64,000 nucleotides of DNA from Deltaproteobacteria bacterium (GCA_017644045.1 JAEPMI010000006.1:26980-90979); one strand, 5' to 3'. Numbered from the stretch's first letter, positions 47,543 to 56,394 are shown. Translations and numbers: made by a program. The notes: generated by a model not told the origin, from the sequence alone.

Positions 47543-48370
47543 ATGCGGGCTCGCGTCGTCTGGGTGCTCCTGCTCGCGTCGGCGTGCAGCGACACATCGA
47601 ACGAGCTCACCGAGCCATCCGTCGCGCGAGCGGACCCACCCGCGTCCCGGCCGAGCCCTCGGGTCGGCCGCTTCGAGAGCGAGAGCCTCTGTTTGGTGCT
47701 GCTCGAGAACGGCGACGCCGAGCTGCTGATCAACCGCCAGCCGAAGCTGCTCGTCCTCGGTCGGGCGACCCGCGAGGGGGAGACGCTCGAGCTCGCGGTC
47801 GAACGGATCTGGGCGGCTCGCTATCTGAGCCGCTGCCGTGAGCGCCACGAAGTCGGTCACTGGGAAGAACGGACACGGGCCCTCGGCGTGGAGCTCCGGC
47901 GAGGCTCCACCGTCACGCTCCGGCTCGTCGCCGAGTCGGACGACCGGGTACGGCTGTGCGCCGGAGAGACCTGCGAGACGCTCACCCGAGCACCGCTCCG
48001 GCTGCCGAGCGCGTGGCGTGCGGAGTCACGGCCCGCGGCCGCCATCCCAGCGGGGACCCTGGTCCAACTCGACCTCGCTGACGATGGCTTCCTGGGCTAC
48101 GGGACCGCGGAGGGCGTCGGTCGAGCCTACGGCGCCGTCACGGTCACGCCAGCGACCGACGGGTTCGAGGTCGCGTTCGAGCCGGAGCGCGTCGACGGTG
48201 AGGCGCCCGTGGTGCTCGGTCGCCCGGTCGTGGCCGGCACCACGCGCCGCTTCCACGTCGAGCGCCTGTCGGGCCAGCGACTCTCGGTCCGAAGCGAGGG
48301 CTGCGAACGACCCGCCTGCGCGGTGGTGTTGGCGCGCCACTTCGACTCCCACGCGTACGCCGTCGAGTGA
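47543..48370 (+). CDS. Hypothetical lipoprotein
   Basis: A 275-residue lipoprotein (lipobox LLASAC), beta-rich, with Cys pairs (RLCAGETCETL, SEGCERPACAVV). No catalytic motif was recognised. A separate promoter element and a 24-nt gap separate it from the membrane-protein operon. Confidence 0.65.
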   Translation: MRARVVWVLLLASACSDTSNELTEPSVARADPPASRPSPRVGRFESESLCLVLLENGDAELLINRQPKLLVLGRATREGETLELAVERIWAARYLSRCRERHEVGHWEERTRALGVELRRGSTVTLRLVAESDDRVRLCAGETCETLTRAPLRLPSAWRAESRPAAAIPAGTLVQLDLADDGFLGYGTAEGVGRAYGAVTVTPATDGFEVAFEPERVDGEAPVVLGRPVVAGTTRRFHVERLSGQRLSVRSEGCERPACAVVLARHFDSHAYAVE

Positions 48371-48416
48371 GCCGGGGAGCGTTGATCTGCGCCCCGAGAG
48401 GGCGCAGGATCGCGCG

Positions 48417-49442
48417 ATGAGACTCGGAGGGTGGGTGGTGTTCGCGGCGTTCGCGCTCGCGTGCGGCGATGACGACGAGGTGACGGTTCGGACCGACCCC
48501 GAGACGACGACGGAGACGACCGACACGGCCGAACCGGACGAAGCCGAGACCGACGAGCCCGAGGACGACGAAGAGGCGGACACCGCACCCGAGCCGACCG
48601 AGCCGGAGACCGACGTCATCGACGCGCCCACGGACGCGCCGCTCCCGGAGAAGATGGGTCGGCGCCTGCGCAACTGGCTGCGGCAGCAGCACCAGGTCCG
48701 CAGCGAGATCGCCGCCCAACACAGCACGCCGCGGGAGGAAGGCGGCCGGAACGTCGTGACGCTGCTCCGCTTCAGCCCCTTCGAGGCGTGCGTGGCCGCC
48801 AAGGAAGAAGCCGGTACGGAAGGACCCGCCGCTCGAGAGCAGTGCGCCGAGACCCGCGACCCGCAGGACTGGGACCTGGAGCCGAGCGTCTCGCTGCGCT
48901 TGCTGATGGGTCACTTCACCGCGACGCCACCGCGACGACCCGTCGGCTGGGGCGGCGCGATGGAAGTGCCCACCGACCTGTTGCTCGAGCCGTCCTGCTC
49001 GCTCGCGGGTGACCCGGTGATCGAGAGCGGTGACGTCGACGGCGATGGCACCGACGAGGTCACGATCCGCTACGGCTGCTCCACCGGCGACAGCATGAAC
49101 CGCGGAGAGGTCTTCGCGGTCTCGAGCGACTACTACCTCCGGATCCTGCGCCCCGACGGGACCTTTCAGCTGGCGGGGCTCGTCACCCGGTCGACCGCGG
49201 ACGACACCGACACGATGAACATGCAACGGCAGAGCGACGTCCGCTTCACCGACGAGAACGGCGACGGCAATCCCGACTTGGTCGTGGAGACCCTCGAGTG
49301 GGAGGGCTCCATCTGCTCACCGGACGAGGTCACCTTTCCCGAGGACGACGACTACGGGAACTGCGCCGGATCGCGTGAACGGAACGTGTACCTCTATGTG
49401 CCCGAGAGAGATGCGTGGGACGTGCCCGAGCGCTCGCGCTGA
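48417..49442 (+). CDS. Lipoprotein with acidic linker and FG-GAP-like repeats
   Basis: A 341-residue lipoprotein (lipobox ALAC). Residues ~20-75 are almost all Thr/Glu/Asp/Pro, a long acidic linker. The C-terminal half holds two calcium-loop-like repeats, SGDVDGDGTDEVTIRYGCS and TDENGDGNPDLVVETLEW, as in FG-GAP/VCBS surface proteins. It overlaps the cytochrome start by 28 nt, implying cotranslation. Confidence 0.7.
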   Translation: MRLGGWVVFAAFALACGDDDEVTVRTDPETTTETTDTAEPDEAETDEPEDDEEADTAPEPTEPETDVIDAPTDAPLPEKMGRRLRNWLRQQHQVRSEIAAQHSTPREEGGRNVVTLLRFSPFEACVAAKEEAGTEGPAAREQCAETRDPQDWDLEPSVSLRLLMGHFTATPPRRPVGWGGAMEVPTDLLLEPSCSLAGDPVIESGDVDGDGTDEVTIRYGCSTGDSMNRGEVFAVSSDYYLRILRPDGTFQLAGLVTRSTADDTDTMNMQRQSDVRFTDENGDGNPDLVVETLEWEGSICSPDEVTFPEDDDYGNCAGSRERNVYLYVPERDAWDVPERSR

Positions 49443-50434
49443 TCGCGCTCGGCGCCGCAGCGCTCGCCGGCGCGCAGGCATCACCGCCGCTCTTTCCCGT
49501 GGGCATCGGTCCGCTCCCGCTCACCGGCGAGTCGCTCGAGCCCGAACGCTGCGGTAGCTGCCATCGCGAGGCGCACGAGCGCTGGGCCTCGAGCGCCCAC
49601 GCGAAGGGGCTGAGCAACCCGGTCTACGAGGCCGAAGCGAGGCACGCGGGCGGCTTGGCCTGCGCGCGCTGCCACTCCCCGCGCCACGAAGTCGTGGCCG
49701 ACCACGGCGTGGACTGCGCGACCTGTCACGTGCGTGACGGGCAGGTGCTCACGAGCCACGCGGTCGAGACGCAGGCCCACCCCACCCGGCAGGACCCGCG
49801 GCTGACCGATGGCACGCTCTGCGCCGCCTGCCACCAGTTCGACTTCGCGGCGGCCGCGAGTGACGAGCGCGCACGCTACGTCGCCGACGAGCCGCTACAG
49901 AACACGATGGAAGAGTGGCGCTCGAGCACGGCCGCGGCGAACGGGCGAGGCTGCGTCGACTGCCACATGGACGGTCACGCGTTCGCCGGCTTCGACGACC
50001 GCGCCCTCCTCGAGAAGGCGGTGCGCGTTCGCATCCGGGCGCGTCGCCGCGGAGACCAGGTGCTCGTGAACGCGTCCTTCCTACCGCGCCCGGAGCTCGG
50101 ACACGCCTTCCCGACGGGAGACATGTTCCGGGTCGCGATCCTGCGGATCCGGCTCGGCGACGAGGAGACGACCTACGAGCTCCGGCGTCACTTCGCGACC
50201 GTCTCGATCGAGGAGCCCGATGGCACCGTCGCCTTCCGCGTCGGCCAGGCCGCGGACACGCGCGTGATGCCGCTCCCGGCGGCCCCGCGACGAGTGGAGC
50301 TGAGCGTGCCCGCCGCGGAGGGACCGCTTCGTTGGCGCCTCGAGCTGCACCGACTCCCGCCGGCGCTCGCGGAGGCGCGAGCACTCGAAGACACCACGAG
50401 GGTGATCGCGCAGGGTCGCGTGGCGGTCCGCTAG
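49415..50434 (+). CDS. Exported pentahaem cytochrome c
   Basis: A 339-residue periplasmic or surface cytochrome. Signal peptide RALALIALGAAALAGAQA, then five CxxCH haem sites: CGSCH, CARCH, CATCH, CAACH and CVDCH, all before residue ~190. The distribution resembles cytochrome c554/NapC-type multihaem proteins. The C-terminal ~150 residues are beta-rich without haem sites. Possible electron carrier or reductase. GTG 49415 lies inside the previous gene. It converges on the citrate-synthase-like gene with a 4-nt overlap of stops. Confidence 0.85.
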   Translation: MGRARALALIALGAAALAGAQASPPLFPVGIGPLPLTGESLEPERCGSCHREAHERWASSAHAKGLSNPVYEAEARHAGGLACARCHSPRHEVVADHGVDCATCHVRDGQVLTSHAVETQAHPTRQDPRLTDGTLCAACHQFDFAAAASDERARYVADEPLQNTMEEWRSSTAAANGRGCVDCHMDGHAFAGFDDRALLEKAVRVRIRARRRGDQVLVNASFLPRPELGHAFPTGDMFRVAILRIRLGDEETTYELRRHFATVSIEEPDGTVAFRVGQAADTRVMPLPAAPRRVELSVPAAEGPLRWRLELHRLPPALAEARALEDTTRVIAQGRVAVR

Positions 50435-51624
50435 AGCGCCCCCACGTAGCGCGCTCGGGGTCGCAGGATTCGACCGTCCGCCCGCTGCTCGCGGGCGTGC
50501 GCGAGCCAACCCGCCATCCGCCCCACGGCGAAGATCGCCTGGGCGCCCTCGGCACCGACGCCGAGCGCGTGACCGAGCGCGGTGAGGCCGAGGTCCAGGT
50601 TCGGCGGCTCATAGCCGGCGGCGCTCGCGGCTTCGGTGAGGGCGCGCGCGGTGCGGACCGCCTTGCGTCTCGGTGCCAGCGCCTCGGCCTCCTCCAGGAG
50701 GAACGCCCCGCGGGGATCGCCGTCCGCGTAGAGCGGGTGGCCGAAGCCCGGGAGCGAGGCCATCTCGCCGCGGCGGATCCACGAGCGGACGGTGCCCTCG
50801 GCTCGCTCCGGCGACGTCGACTCGAGCAGCACGCCGACGTGGCGGGACTGACCACCGTGCCGACCACCGGTGTGCGTGCTGAGGGCCGCGAGCACGACCG
50901 CGAAGGGGTCGGCCCCGGCGGACGCCGCCACCCGCGCAGCGAACGTGCTCGCGTTCAGCTCGTGCTCGGCGCAGAGGACCAGCGCGCGATTCGTCGCGGC
51001 GCTCGCGCGCGGCGTCACACGACCACCCAGCGCAGCCAGCATCTGCTCGGCCACCGATCCTCCCGCGAGCACTTCCGGTTCGTCGGCCAAGAGCGCGACG
51101 GCGGGCGCGATGAGCGCTGGGCCCAGCGCGTCGGCCATCGAGAGGCGCTCCCGAGCCGCGCGCCACGCCGCCATGCGCGCGAGGAAGCGCGGCAGGCGTT
51201 TTCCCGGGAGCGCCGGAAGCGCAGGGAGCGACTCCGGCTGCCACATCCGCTCGGCGAGCGCTCCGTCGAGCAGGAGCCCGGCCACCGCTTCGTAGGGCAC
51301 GTCGTCCCGAGCGAGCTCGGTCGCGAGCCGGCCGCGATAGCTCGGTCCGTCCGGCGTGATCGCGCAGACCGCCGTGTCGAGCACTGGCTCGCCCCAGTCG
51401 AGCGCGTTCGCTGCGACCGGCCCGTGACCACTGCGGGCCCGCGCGCGATCGCGGAGGCGCATCACGTCCTCGATCGCGTAGCGGCGCTCGCGGCTGTCGG
51501 GCACCGGGGCGCTCCGGATTCGCCCCTGGCTGACGTAGGAGTAGAGCGTCCGGCGTTTGACCTTCAGGATCGCGCAGGCGCGCCGCGCGTCGACCCAGTG
51601 CGTCCAGACTTCCTCCGCGCCCAT
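50431..51624 (-). CDS. Citrate synthase-like protein with N-terminal HTH domain
   Basis: A 397-residue fusion. Residues ~8-65 form a MerR/excisionase-type helix-turn-helix (WVDARRACAILKVKRRTLYSYVSQGRI with RRYAIEDVMRLRD). The rest is a citrate/2-methylcitrate synthase fold: HELNASTFAARV, GGRHGGQSRH, GFGHPLYADGDPRG (His conserved, Arg of HRVY replaced by Pro) and NLDLGLTALG carrying the Asp. Related HTH-citrate synthases exist; whether this one binds DNA or makes citrate is open. A second homologue lies at 52.7 kb. Confidence 0.82.
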   Translation of the reverse strand: MGAEEVWTHWVDARRACAILKVKRRTLYSYVSQGRIRSAPVPDSRERRYAIEDVMRLRDRARARSGHGPVAANALDWGEPVLDTAVCAITPDGPSYRGRLATELARDDVPYEAVAGLLLDGALAERMWQPESLPALPALPGKRLPRFLARMAAWRAARERLSMADALGPALIAPAVALLADEPEVLAGGSVAEQMLAALGGRVTPRASAATNRALVLCAEHELNASTFAARVAASAGADPFAVVLAALSTHTGGRHGGQSRHVGVLLESTSPERAEGTVRSWIRRGEMASLPGFGHPLYADGDPRGAFLLEEAEALAPRRKAVRTARALTEAASAAGYEPPNLDLGLTALGHALGVGAEGAQAIFAVGRMAGWLAHAREQRADGRILRPRARYVGAL

Positions 51625-51674
51625 GGGCCCGACGATGCCGCGAAGCTCGGCGTTCGCAAAGCCCCGCGACTGGG

Positions 51675-51680
51675 TAGACT
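51675..51680 (+). promoter_or_regulatory. -10-like hexamer, leaderless start
   Basis: TAGACT lies 6 nt before the GTG at 51687; TTCGCA sits 16 nt further upstream. Confidence 0.5.
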
Positions 51681-51686
51681 CGGCGA

Positions 51687-52166
51687 GTGGACAAGGTGGC
51701 CATTCGAGAGGCGCTGGTCGCGCGGCTCCGCGCGGAGGCGGACAAGGCGCGCGCGTCCGCGGACGAGACGCGGAAGGGTGCGACGCACGAGGAGAGCCGC
51801 GCCGAGAACGACAAGGACACCCGCGGGCTCGAGGCGAGCTACCTCGCGCGTGGACAGGCCATGCGCGTGGAGGAGCTCGAGGAGGCGATCACGCGGGTGC
51901 GGGTGATGCCGATCCCGGACCTGCGGAAGCGCCCCATCGGCCTCGGCGCCGTCGTCGACGCGGTCATCGACGAGGACGACGAGCGCACCTTCTTCCTGGC
52001 ACCTGCGGGTGGGGGCGAGAAGCTCGACGTGGATGGCGCCGTGATCCACGTGGTGACCCCCGCCTCGCCGGTCGGCCGTGCGCTCGTGGGCAGGCGCGCC
52101 GACGACGAGCTCGAGCTGAAGATCGCTGGGCGCGTGCGGCTCTACGAGATCCTCGAGGTCCACTGA
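51687..52166 (+). CDS. GreA/GreB-like transcription factor
   Basis: A 159-residue cytoplasmic protein. The N-terminal ~75 residues form an Ala/Arg/Glu-rich helical hairpin (TRKGATHEESRAENDKDTRG) and the C-terminal part is a beta FKBP-like domain (LGAVVDAVIDEDDERTFFLA, VVTPASPVGRALVG), the GreA layout. Gre factors rescue backtracked RNA polymerase. The fingertip residues differ from E. coli GreA, so it may be a Gre-like polymerase-binding regulator. The stop overlaps the next ATG by one base. Confidence 0.75.
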   Translation: MDKVAIREALVARLRAEADKARASADETRKGATHEESRAENDKDTRGLEASYLARGQAMRVEELEEAITRVRVMPIPDLRKRPIGLGAVVDAVIDEDDERTFFLAPAGGGEKLDVDGAVIHVVTPASPVGRALVGRRADDELELKIAGRVRLYEILEVH

Positions 52167-52639
52167 TGTGGGGACTGCTCCTCGGCCTCTCGGTGATGGC
52201 GATCCTCGTACTCGCGGTCGGTGTGTGGCAGGGGCGGCTCGGCGAGCGCGTTCGGCGCGACCTCGACGGGGCCGAGACGCTCTATCGCGAAGAGGACGCG
52301 CGCGCCTTCCTGGGCCACCGCGCGAAGCTCGCGGCCGGCAGCCAGGTGATGACGGGCGAGGTGCTCGTGACCGAGCGCGCGGTGGTGTTCTTCCGGCGCT
52401 CCGCCGTGTTGAACCGCCAACCCATCGTGCTCGTGCGCGACGACCGGACCGCGGGCTTCGACGCCGTCGGCATGCTTCGGCTCGTGCTCGCTGGACCGCC
52501 TGGTCGAGGCCGGACTCCGTTCGAGAACGCGCCAGCGATCGTGGTTCGAGGCGTACAACGGGGCGTCGAGTTCACGCTCACCATCCGGAGCTCCGACCCC
52601 GAGCGGCTGCTAGCTGCGCTCGAACGCTTCGCTGACTGA
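52166..52639 (+). CDS. Membrane-anchored hypothetical protein
   Basis: A 157-residue protein with one N-terminal helix (LLLGLSVMAILVLAVGVW) and a soluble beta-rich domain (GSQVMTGEVLVTERAVVFFRR, VEFTLTIRSSDPERLL) reminiscent of PH-like folds. Coupled to the Gre-like gene. Function unknown. Confidence 0.65.
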   Translation: MWGLLLGLSVMAILVLAVGVWQGRLGERVRRDLDGAETLYREEDARAFLGHRAKLAAGSQVMTGEVLVTERAVVFFRRSAVLNRQPIVLVRDDRTAGFDAVGMLRLVLAGPPGRGRTPFENAPAIVVRGVQRGVEFTLTIRSSDPERLLAALERFAD

Positions 52640-52712
52640 TCCAAGGTCGATTCACGATTCGACCTTTCGCGTTCAGGGGCTCCACCGAAGAGTGTCGTCG
52701 CGAGGTGATGCG

Positions 52713-53741
52713 ATGACGAATACAGGACTGGATGGCGTCGTGGTGGCGGAGACCGAGCTCTCCGGGATCGACGGAGAGCTGGGGCAGCTGTGGATCGCGG
52801 GGCTGCGCGTGGCGGAGCTGGCTCGGCTCGGCTTCGAGGACGCGAGCGCTCGGTTGATGGCGACCGTGGGCGCGGAGTGGGCGCCGAAGCGGCTCGGCGC
52901 GGCGCGCGTGGCGGCGTTCGAAGCGATGGGTCGCTGGGGCGACGCGCTGGACGCGCCCGATGGCGTGGCCGCGGTACGCACGGCGCTGGCGCACGCGAGC
53001 GACGAACCGGAAGCGCTGGTCGCGACCGCAGCCGTGGCGACGGCGGCCTGGGTCCGGCGGCGCGCAGGGATGGCACCGATGGCGCCGGATGCCTCGCTCG
53101 GCCACGCGGCGGACCTGCTGCGGATGATGGCGGGCGACACGCGCGAGGAAGCGGTGGCCGCACTGGACCGATACCTGTGCACGGTGATCGACCACGGGTT
53201 GAACGCGTCGACGTTCACCGCGCGGGTGGTGGCGTCGACGGCTGCGACGGCGAGCGCGTGCGTGGTCGCGGCGGCGGGCGCGCTCTCGGGGCCACTCCAC
53301 GGCGGAGCGCCGGGGCCGGTGCTCGACATGCTCGACGCGATCGGTGACGAGTCGAGGGTCGGCGCGTGGCTCGAGGGCGAGCTCGACGCGGGTCGACGCA
53401 TCATGGGCATGGGCCACCGGGTCTATCGCGTGCGCGACCCGCGGGCGCCGGTTCTGCTCGAGGCGCTCGCGCCGCTGGGCGAGGATTCGCGCGTCGCGCT
53501 CGCGCGAGTGGTCGAAGCGGAAGCGGCGCGGCTGCTGCTCGCGCGCAAGGGTCGGCCGATGGCGGCCAACGTGGAGATGGCGACCGCGCTGCTGCTCGAA
53601 GGGCTCGGGGTGCCGCGCGAGGCGTTCACGGCGGTGTTCGCGTGCAGCCGGATCGTGGGATGGCTGGCGCACGTGGAAGAGCAGCGGCGGGTCGGGCGGA
53701 TCCTGCGGCCGCGGGCGCGCTACGTGGGGGTGGCGGCCTGA
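52713..53741 (+). CDS. Citrate / 2-methylcitrate synthase homologue
   Basis: A 342-residue protein without the HTH. Citrate synthase hallmarks: DHGLNASTFTARVVAST, SGPLHGGAPGPV and MGMGHRVYRVRDPRAP, keeping both active-site His. The catalytic Asp motif (usually NVDF) reads ANVEMATALLL, so Asp becomes Glu, which may lower or change activity. Citrate or methylcitrate synthesis is possible. ATG 52713 has a GAGGTG ribosome site; GTG 52692 is in frame. A repeat and a bidirectional hairpin follow. Confidence 0.82.
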   Translation: MTNTGLDGVVVAETELSGIDGELGQLWIAGLRVAELARLGFEDASARLMATVGAEWAPKRLGAARVAAFEAMGRWGDALDAPDGVAAVRTALAHASDEPEALVATAAVATAAWVRRRAGMAPMAPDASLGHAADLLRMMAGDTREEAVAALDRYLCTVIDHGLNASTFTARVVASTAATASACVVAAAGALSGPLHGGAPGPVLDMLDAIGDESRVGAWLEGELDAGRRIMGMGHRVYRVRDPRAPVLLEALAPLGEDSRVALARVVEAEAARLLLARKGRPMAANVEMATALLLEGLGVPREAFTAVFACSRIVGWLAHVEEQRRVGRILRPRARYVGVAA

Positions 53742-53770
53742 GGTCTCGCGAGTGTTTTCATTTTCCGTCC

Positions 53771-53829
53771 GGAAGCCCCTGTGAAATAGAGGGATACGGG
53801 AGGGGGGAGTGTCCCCCTTCCAATTGGGG
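53771..53829. repeat. Repeat family R2, copy 2
   Basis: CCCCTGTGAAATAGAGGG hairpin, then GGGGG-AGTGT-CCCCC and CCAATTGGGG. It matches the reverse complement of 21576-21640 block by block, but the small hairpin's loop (GTGAAA) is inverted relative to copy 1. Confidence 0.75.
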
Positions 53830-53859
53830 ACGCCCGGGTCGCTGGGCGGCCCGGGCGTC
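53829..53859. terminator. Bidirectional terminator-like hairpin
   Basis: GACGCCCGGG (53829-53838) pairs with CCCGGGCGTC (53850-53859) across an 11-nt loop, a perfect 10-bp GC stem between the convergent citrate synthase and transglutaminase genes. No T-run follows. Confidence 0.6.
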
Positions 53860-53878
53860 GATGGGTGGGTAGGTGGCG

Positions 53879-55867
53879 TCAGTGGGTGACGACGACGGCC
53901 CAGCTCGCGATGGAGCCGGTGTCGATGTTGGCGTTGTCGACGACGGTGAGGACCCATTCGCCGGAGGGGTCGCCCTCGAAGGCGTCGCCGGTGGCGTCGA
54001 GCGGGACGCTCAGGCTGAGGTCGTCGTCGCCGCCGCCCTCGCGGCTGTGGAGGGTCCACGTGCGGTCGCCGTGCGCGACGGTGACCTCGAGGTCGCCGAC
54101 GTAGGTGTGGGTGATCGCGGCCTCGATGGTGACGGTGCCCTCGGTGGCGGTGACGGTCGCCACGGAGGCGGCGCCGTTCGGGTCGTTGTCGGGAATGTCG
54201 ACGCCACCCTCACCGGGGAAGCGCTCGGTGGTGGGCTCGGTCGGGGTGACCGGGGTCCCGTCCTCGGTGCCGAGGGTGAGGGTCCAGCGCTCGAGGGTAC
54301 CGAGGTCCTGCCCAGCGTTGTCGCTGACGTGGAGGGTCCAGGCGCCGTTCGGGTCGACGCCCTCGAAGCCGACCAGGTCGAAGTGGCCGCGTACGTCGTC
54401 GTCGCTGCCGCCCTCGCGGTTGTGCACGGTGCGGCGGACGCCGCCGTGCTCGAGCTCGACCAGGAGGTCACCCGCGTAGGTGTGCGTGATGGTGAGGTCG
54501 ACGCCCACGCTGCTCACGACACCGGTGCCGCCGGTGATGGTGGCGACGCTCTGGATGCCCATGGACTCGTTGTCCGGGATGGCGATGCCGCCCTGCCCCT
54601 CGGCGACGAGCGCGTCGGCCGGGCTGACGGGAACCTCGGGGGCGCGGCTCATCTCGACGAGCATGCGGACGTCGTCGATGTCGAGGTTCGGCACCGAGGA
54701 GCGGGTGAGGCGACGCGGGTTCCAGAGGAAGTCCGGGTGGTCGTTGCGGCTGCTGCCGGTCCACTCGCCGCCGATGATCTTCCCGTCGGCATCGACCTCG
54801 AGAATGTACGTGTAGCGACTGGTGCGGGTGTAGCGGTTGGTGTTCGCCGGCGTCTTGCTGGCGGACGACTCGGTCACCCACTTCACGGAGAGGCCGACCT
54901 CGTAGAGGAACGCGGCGTCGTCGTTGTAGGCGTAGCTGTCGCCGGTGAGGCCGAGGAGCTCGTTGGCGCGCGCGAGGTCGATCTCTTCCTGCTTGGTGAC
55001 CTCGTAGCCGATGACGGGCTGGTTCCAGACCTCGTAGTCGGCGGTCTTGTCGAAGGCGAAGCCGCGGCTCTGCATGCCGAGGTAGTTCGTCACGATGACG
55101 TGCAGGGCGCCGGGGTTGCTGTCGCGGCACTCGACGTCGACGGCGCGACCGTGCTCGTCGCGCTCGACCTCGGTGTCGCCCGAGCCGACGTTGCAGCGGC
55201 CACCGATCATGTCGGCGGGCGCGCGGTTGTAGGCGGCGATGAGGAGCGCCTCGAGGTCGCCGACGTGGAACTCGACGCCGTTGTAGGTCACGGAGCGCTG
55301 CGGTCGGTCTTCGAGGAGCGCAGCCGGCACCCAGGCGTGACAGAGACCCCACCAGGTCTCGACGTCCCAATCGCCCTCCGGGCGCCCGCCCGCGTCGATC
55401 GCCATCTGCCGATCGCGACCGTTGCCCATGCTGTTCGAGATGTGCGACGCGAGCGGGCCCTGCTGCTCGTAGTACTCGGTGTCCCAGTCCTCACCCGGCG
55501 TCACCGCGCGGCTGCGATCGAAGGGACGGAGCGCGAGGAACTCGTCGGTCGGCATCCAGCCGTTGAAGGCCTGATCGTACTTCTGCGCGGGCGAGAGCTC
55601 GCCGCTCGTCCAGCGGGCGTTGATCGAGTCCTCGTAGGTCGGCCAGTAGGTCGACGCCCAGGACTCCCGCTCGGCGGTACCACCGAGGGGCAGATCCTCG
55701 AGATGGTAGTCGAACTCCCCATCGAAGCGCTCGGGGCTACCGCGCCAGTCCCAGCGGTCTTCCTTGCCGCCGGTGACGTCGTCGAGGCCCTTGTCGCCGG
55801 GGTCGGCCGGCGCCGCGGCGCACGCGGTGGCGAGCGCGAGGATGAAGGGGACGGTCTTGCGGGTCAT
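53879..55867 (-). CDS. Secreted TGase-elicitor-type transglutaminase with P-domains
   Basis: A 662-residue lipoprotein (LATAC lipobox). Residues ~90-380 match the transglutaminase elicitor family described from Phytophthora: GPLASHISNSMGNG, WWGLCHAW with the nucleophile Cys, NGVEFHVGDLEALL, and ALHVIVTNYLG with the His. Two proprotein-convertase-type P-domains follow (each IPDN...ITHTY.GDL...DDD...GEW or GAWTL), typical of secreted myxobacterial enzymes. May crosslink or deamidate extracellular proteins. The second in-frame ATG (55867) is preferred because AGGAA is well placed for it. Confidence 0.85.
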   Translation of the reverse strand: MTRKTVPFILALATACAAAPADPGDKGLDDVTGGKEDRWDWRGSPERFDGEFDYHLEDLPLGGTAERESWASTYWPTYEDSINARWTSGELSPAQKYDQAFNGWMPTDEFLALRPFDRSRAVTPGEDWDTEYYEQQGPLASHISNSMGNGRDRQMAIDAGGRPEGDWDVETWWGLCHAWVPAALLEDRPQRSVTYNGVEFHVGDLEALLIAAYNRAPADMIGGRCNVGSGDTEVERDEHGRAVDVECRDSNPGALHVIVTNYLGMQSRGFAFDKTADYEVWNQPVIGYEVTKQEEIDLARANELLGLTGDSYAYNDDAAFLYEVGLSVKWVTESSASKTPANTNRYTRTSRYTYILEVDADGKIIGGEWTGSSRNDHPDFLWNPRRLTRSSVPNLDIDDVRMLVEMSRAPEVPVSPADALVAEGQGGIAIPDNESMGIQSVATITGGTGVVSSVGVDLTITHTYAGDLLVELEHGGVRRTVHNREGGSDDDVRGHFDLVGFEGVDPNGAWTLHVSDNAGQDLGTLERWTLTLGTEDGTPVTPTEPTTERFPGEGGVDIPDNDPNGAASVATVTATEGTVTIEAAITHTYVGDLEVTVAHGDRTWTLHSREGGGDDDLSLSVPLDATGDAFEGDPSGEWVLTVVDNANIDTGSIASWAVVVTH

Positions 55868-56148
55868 GGTCATTTCCTGTGGTCTCCCCGGCGGACCGGG
55901 TGTGAATGACCCCTACCTACGCACACATCGTGCCGACATGTAGGACAGACAATTGAGCAATGATTTCAGAGCGAGCATCCCGACGGTGGCAAGTGCAGTG
56001 GCCGGACCGGAGACCCCTGGCGACTCCTCGCCCCACCGCCGGTGAGAAAAATCTCGTCCGCAGGGGGAAGGTTCTCAGACCCCCTACGTAGGCTGGATGT
56101 CGCTCCGGGGAGGGAGCGGCCATTCGCGCGGGGGAGCGCGGATGTAAG
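55868..56148. other. Intergenic region without recognisable gene
   Basis: No open frame here has gene-like features. It should hold the promoter of the minus-strand transglutaminase gene, but no convincing -35/-10 pair was found. GC-rich inverted runs (CTCCGGGGAGGGAG) occur at 56103-56116. Confidence 0.5.
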
Positions 56149-56178
56149 AAGCGCCGCTCGGACCCCCGAGCGGCGCTT
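56149..56178. terminator. Strong terminator-like hairpin
   Basis: AAGCGCCGCTCGG pairs perfectly with CCGAGCGGCGCTT (13 bp) around ACCC. It lies downstream of the minus-strand fibro-slime gene and could end its transcript; there is no long T-run. Confidence 0.65.
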
Positions 56179-56193
56179 TGCCTATTCTTGTTG

Positions 56194-56310
56194 GGGGTCT
56201 TTTGGGAAAAGACCCCGGCTCGTCGCGAGTGAATCGCTCCTCGCCTCCCCGAAAACCTGAAGATCTCGCGCGGAGCGCTCGGTGCGTCCTCGCGTTGCTC
56301 GTCCTCCCGG
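56194..56310. repeat. Dispersed repeat family R1, copy 2
   Basis: Hairpin GGGGTCTTTT-GGG-AAAAGACCCC (56194-56216) followed by the conserved tail starting GCTCGTCGCGAGTGAATCGC. It matches copy 1 (85-203) with a few substitutions and small gaps. The hairpin arms differ but pairing is perfect in both. Confidence 0.8.
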
Positions 56311-56394
56311 CACTTCTCGCGGACCCCGAAGCGCGCGGCAGCAGCCCCGCGTCTACGTCTGCGTTGCCCGAAGCGCGACAGCAGATCCGCCGAC

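Noticed and set aside
53873-55909. 678-codon plus-strand frame across the transglutaminase gene
   Set aside because: Complement of a clear domain-containing gene; long antisense frames are expected at this GC content.
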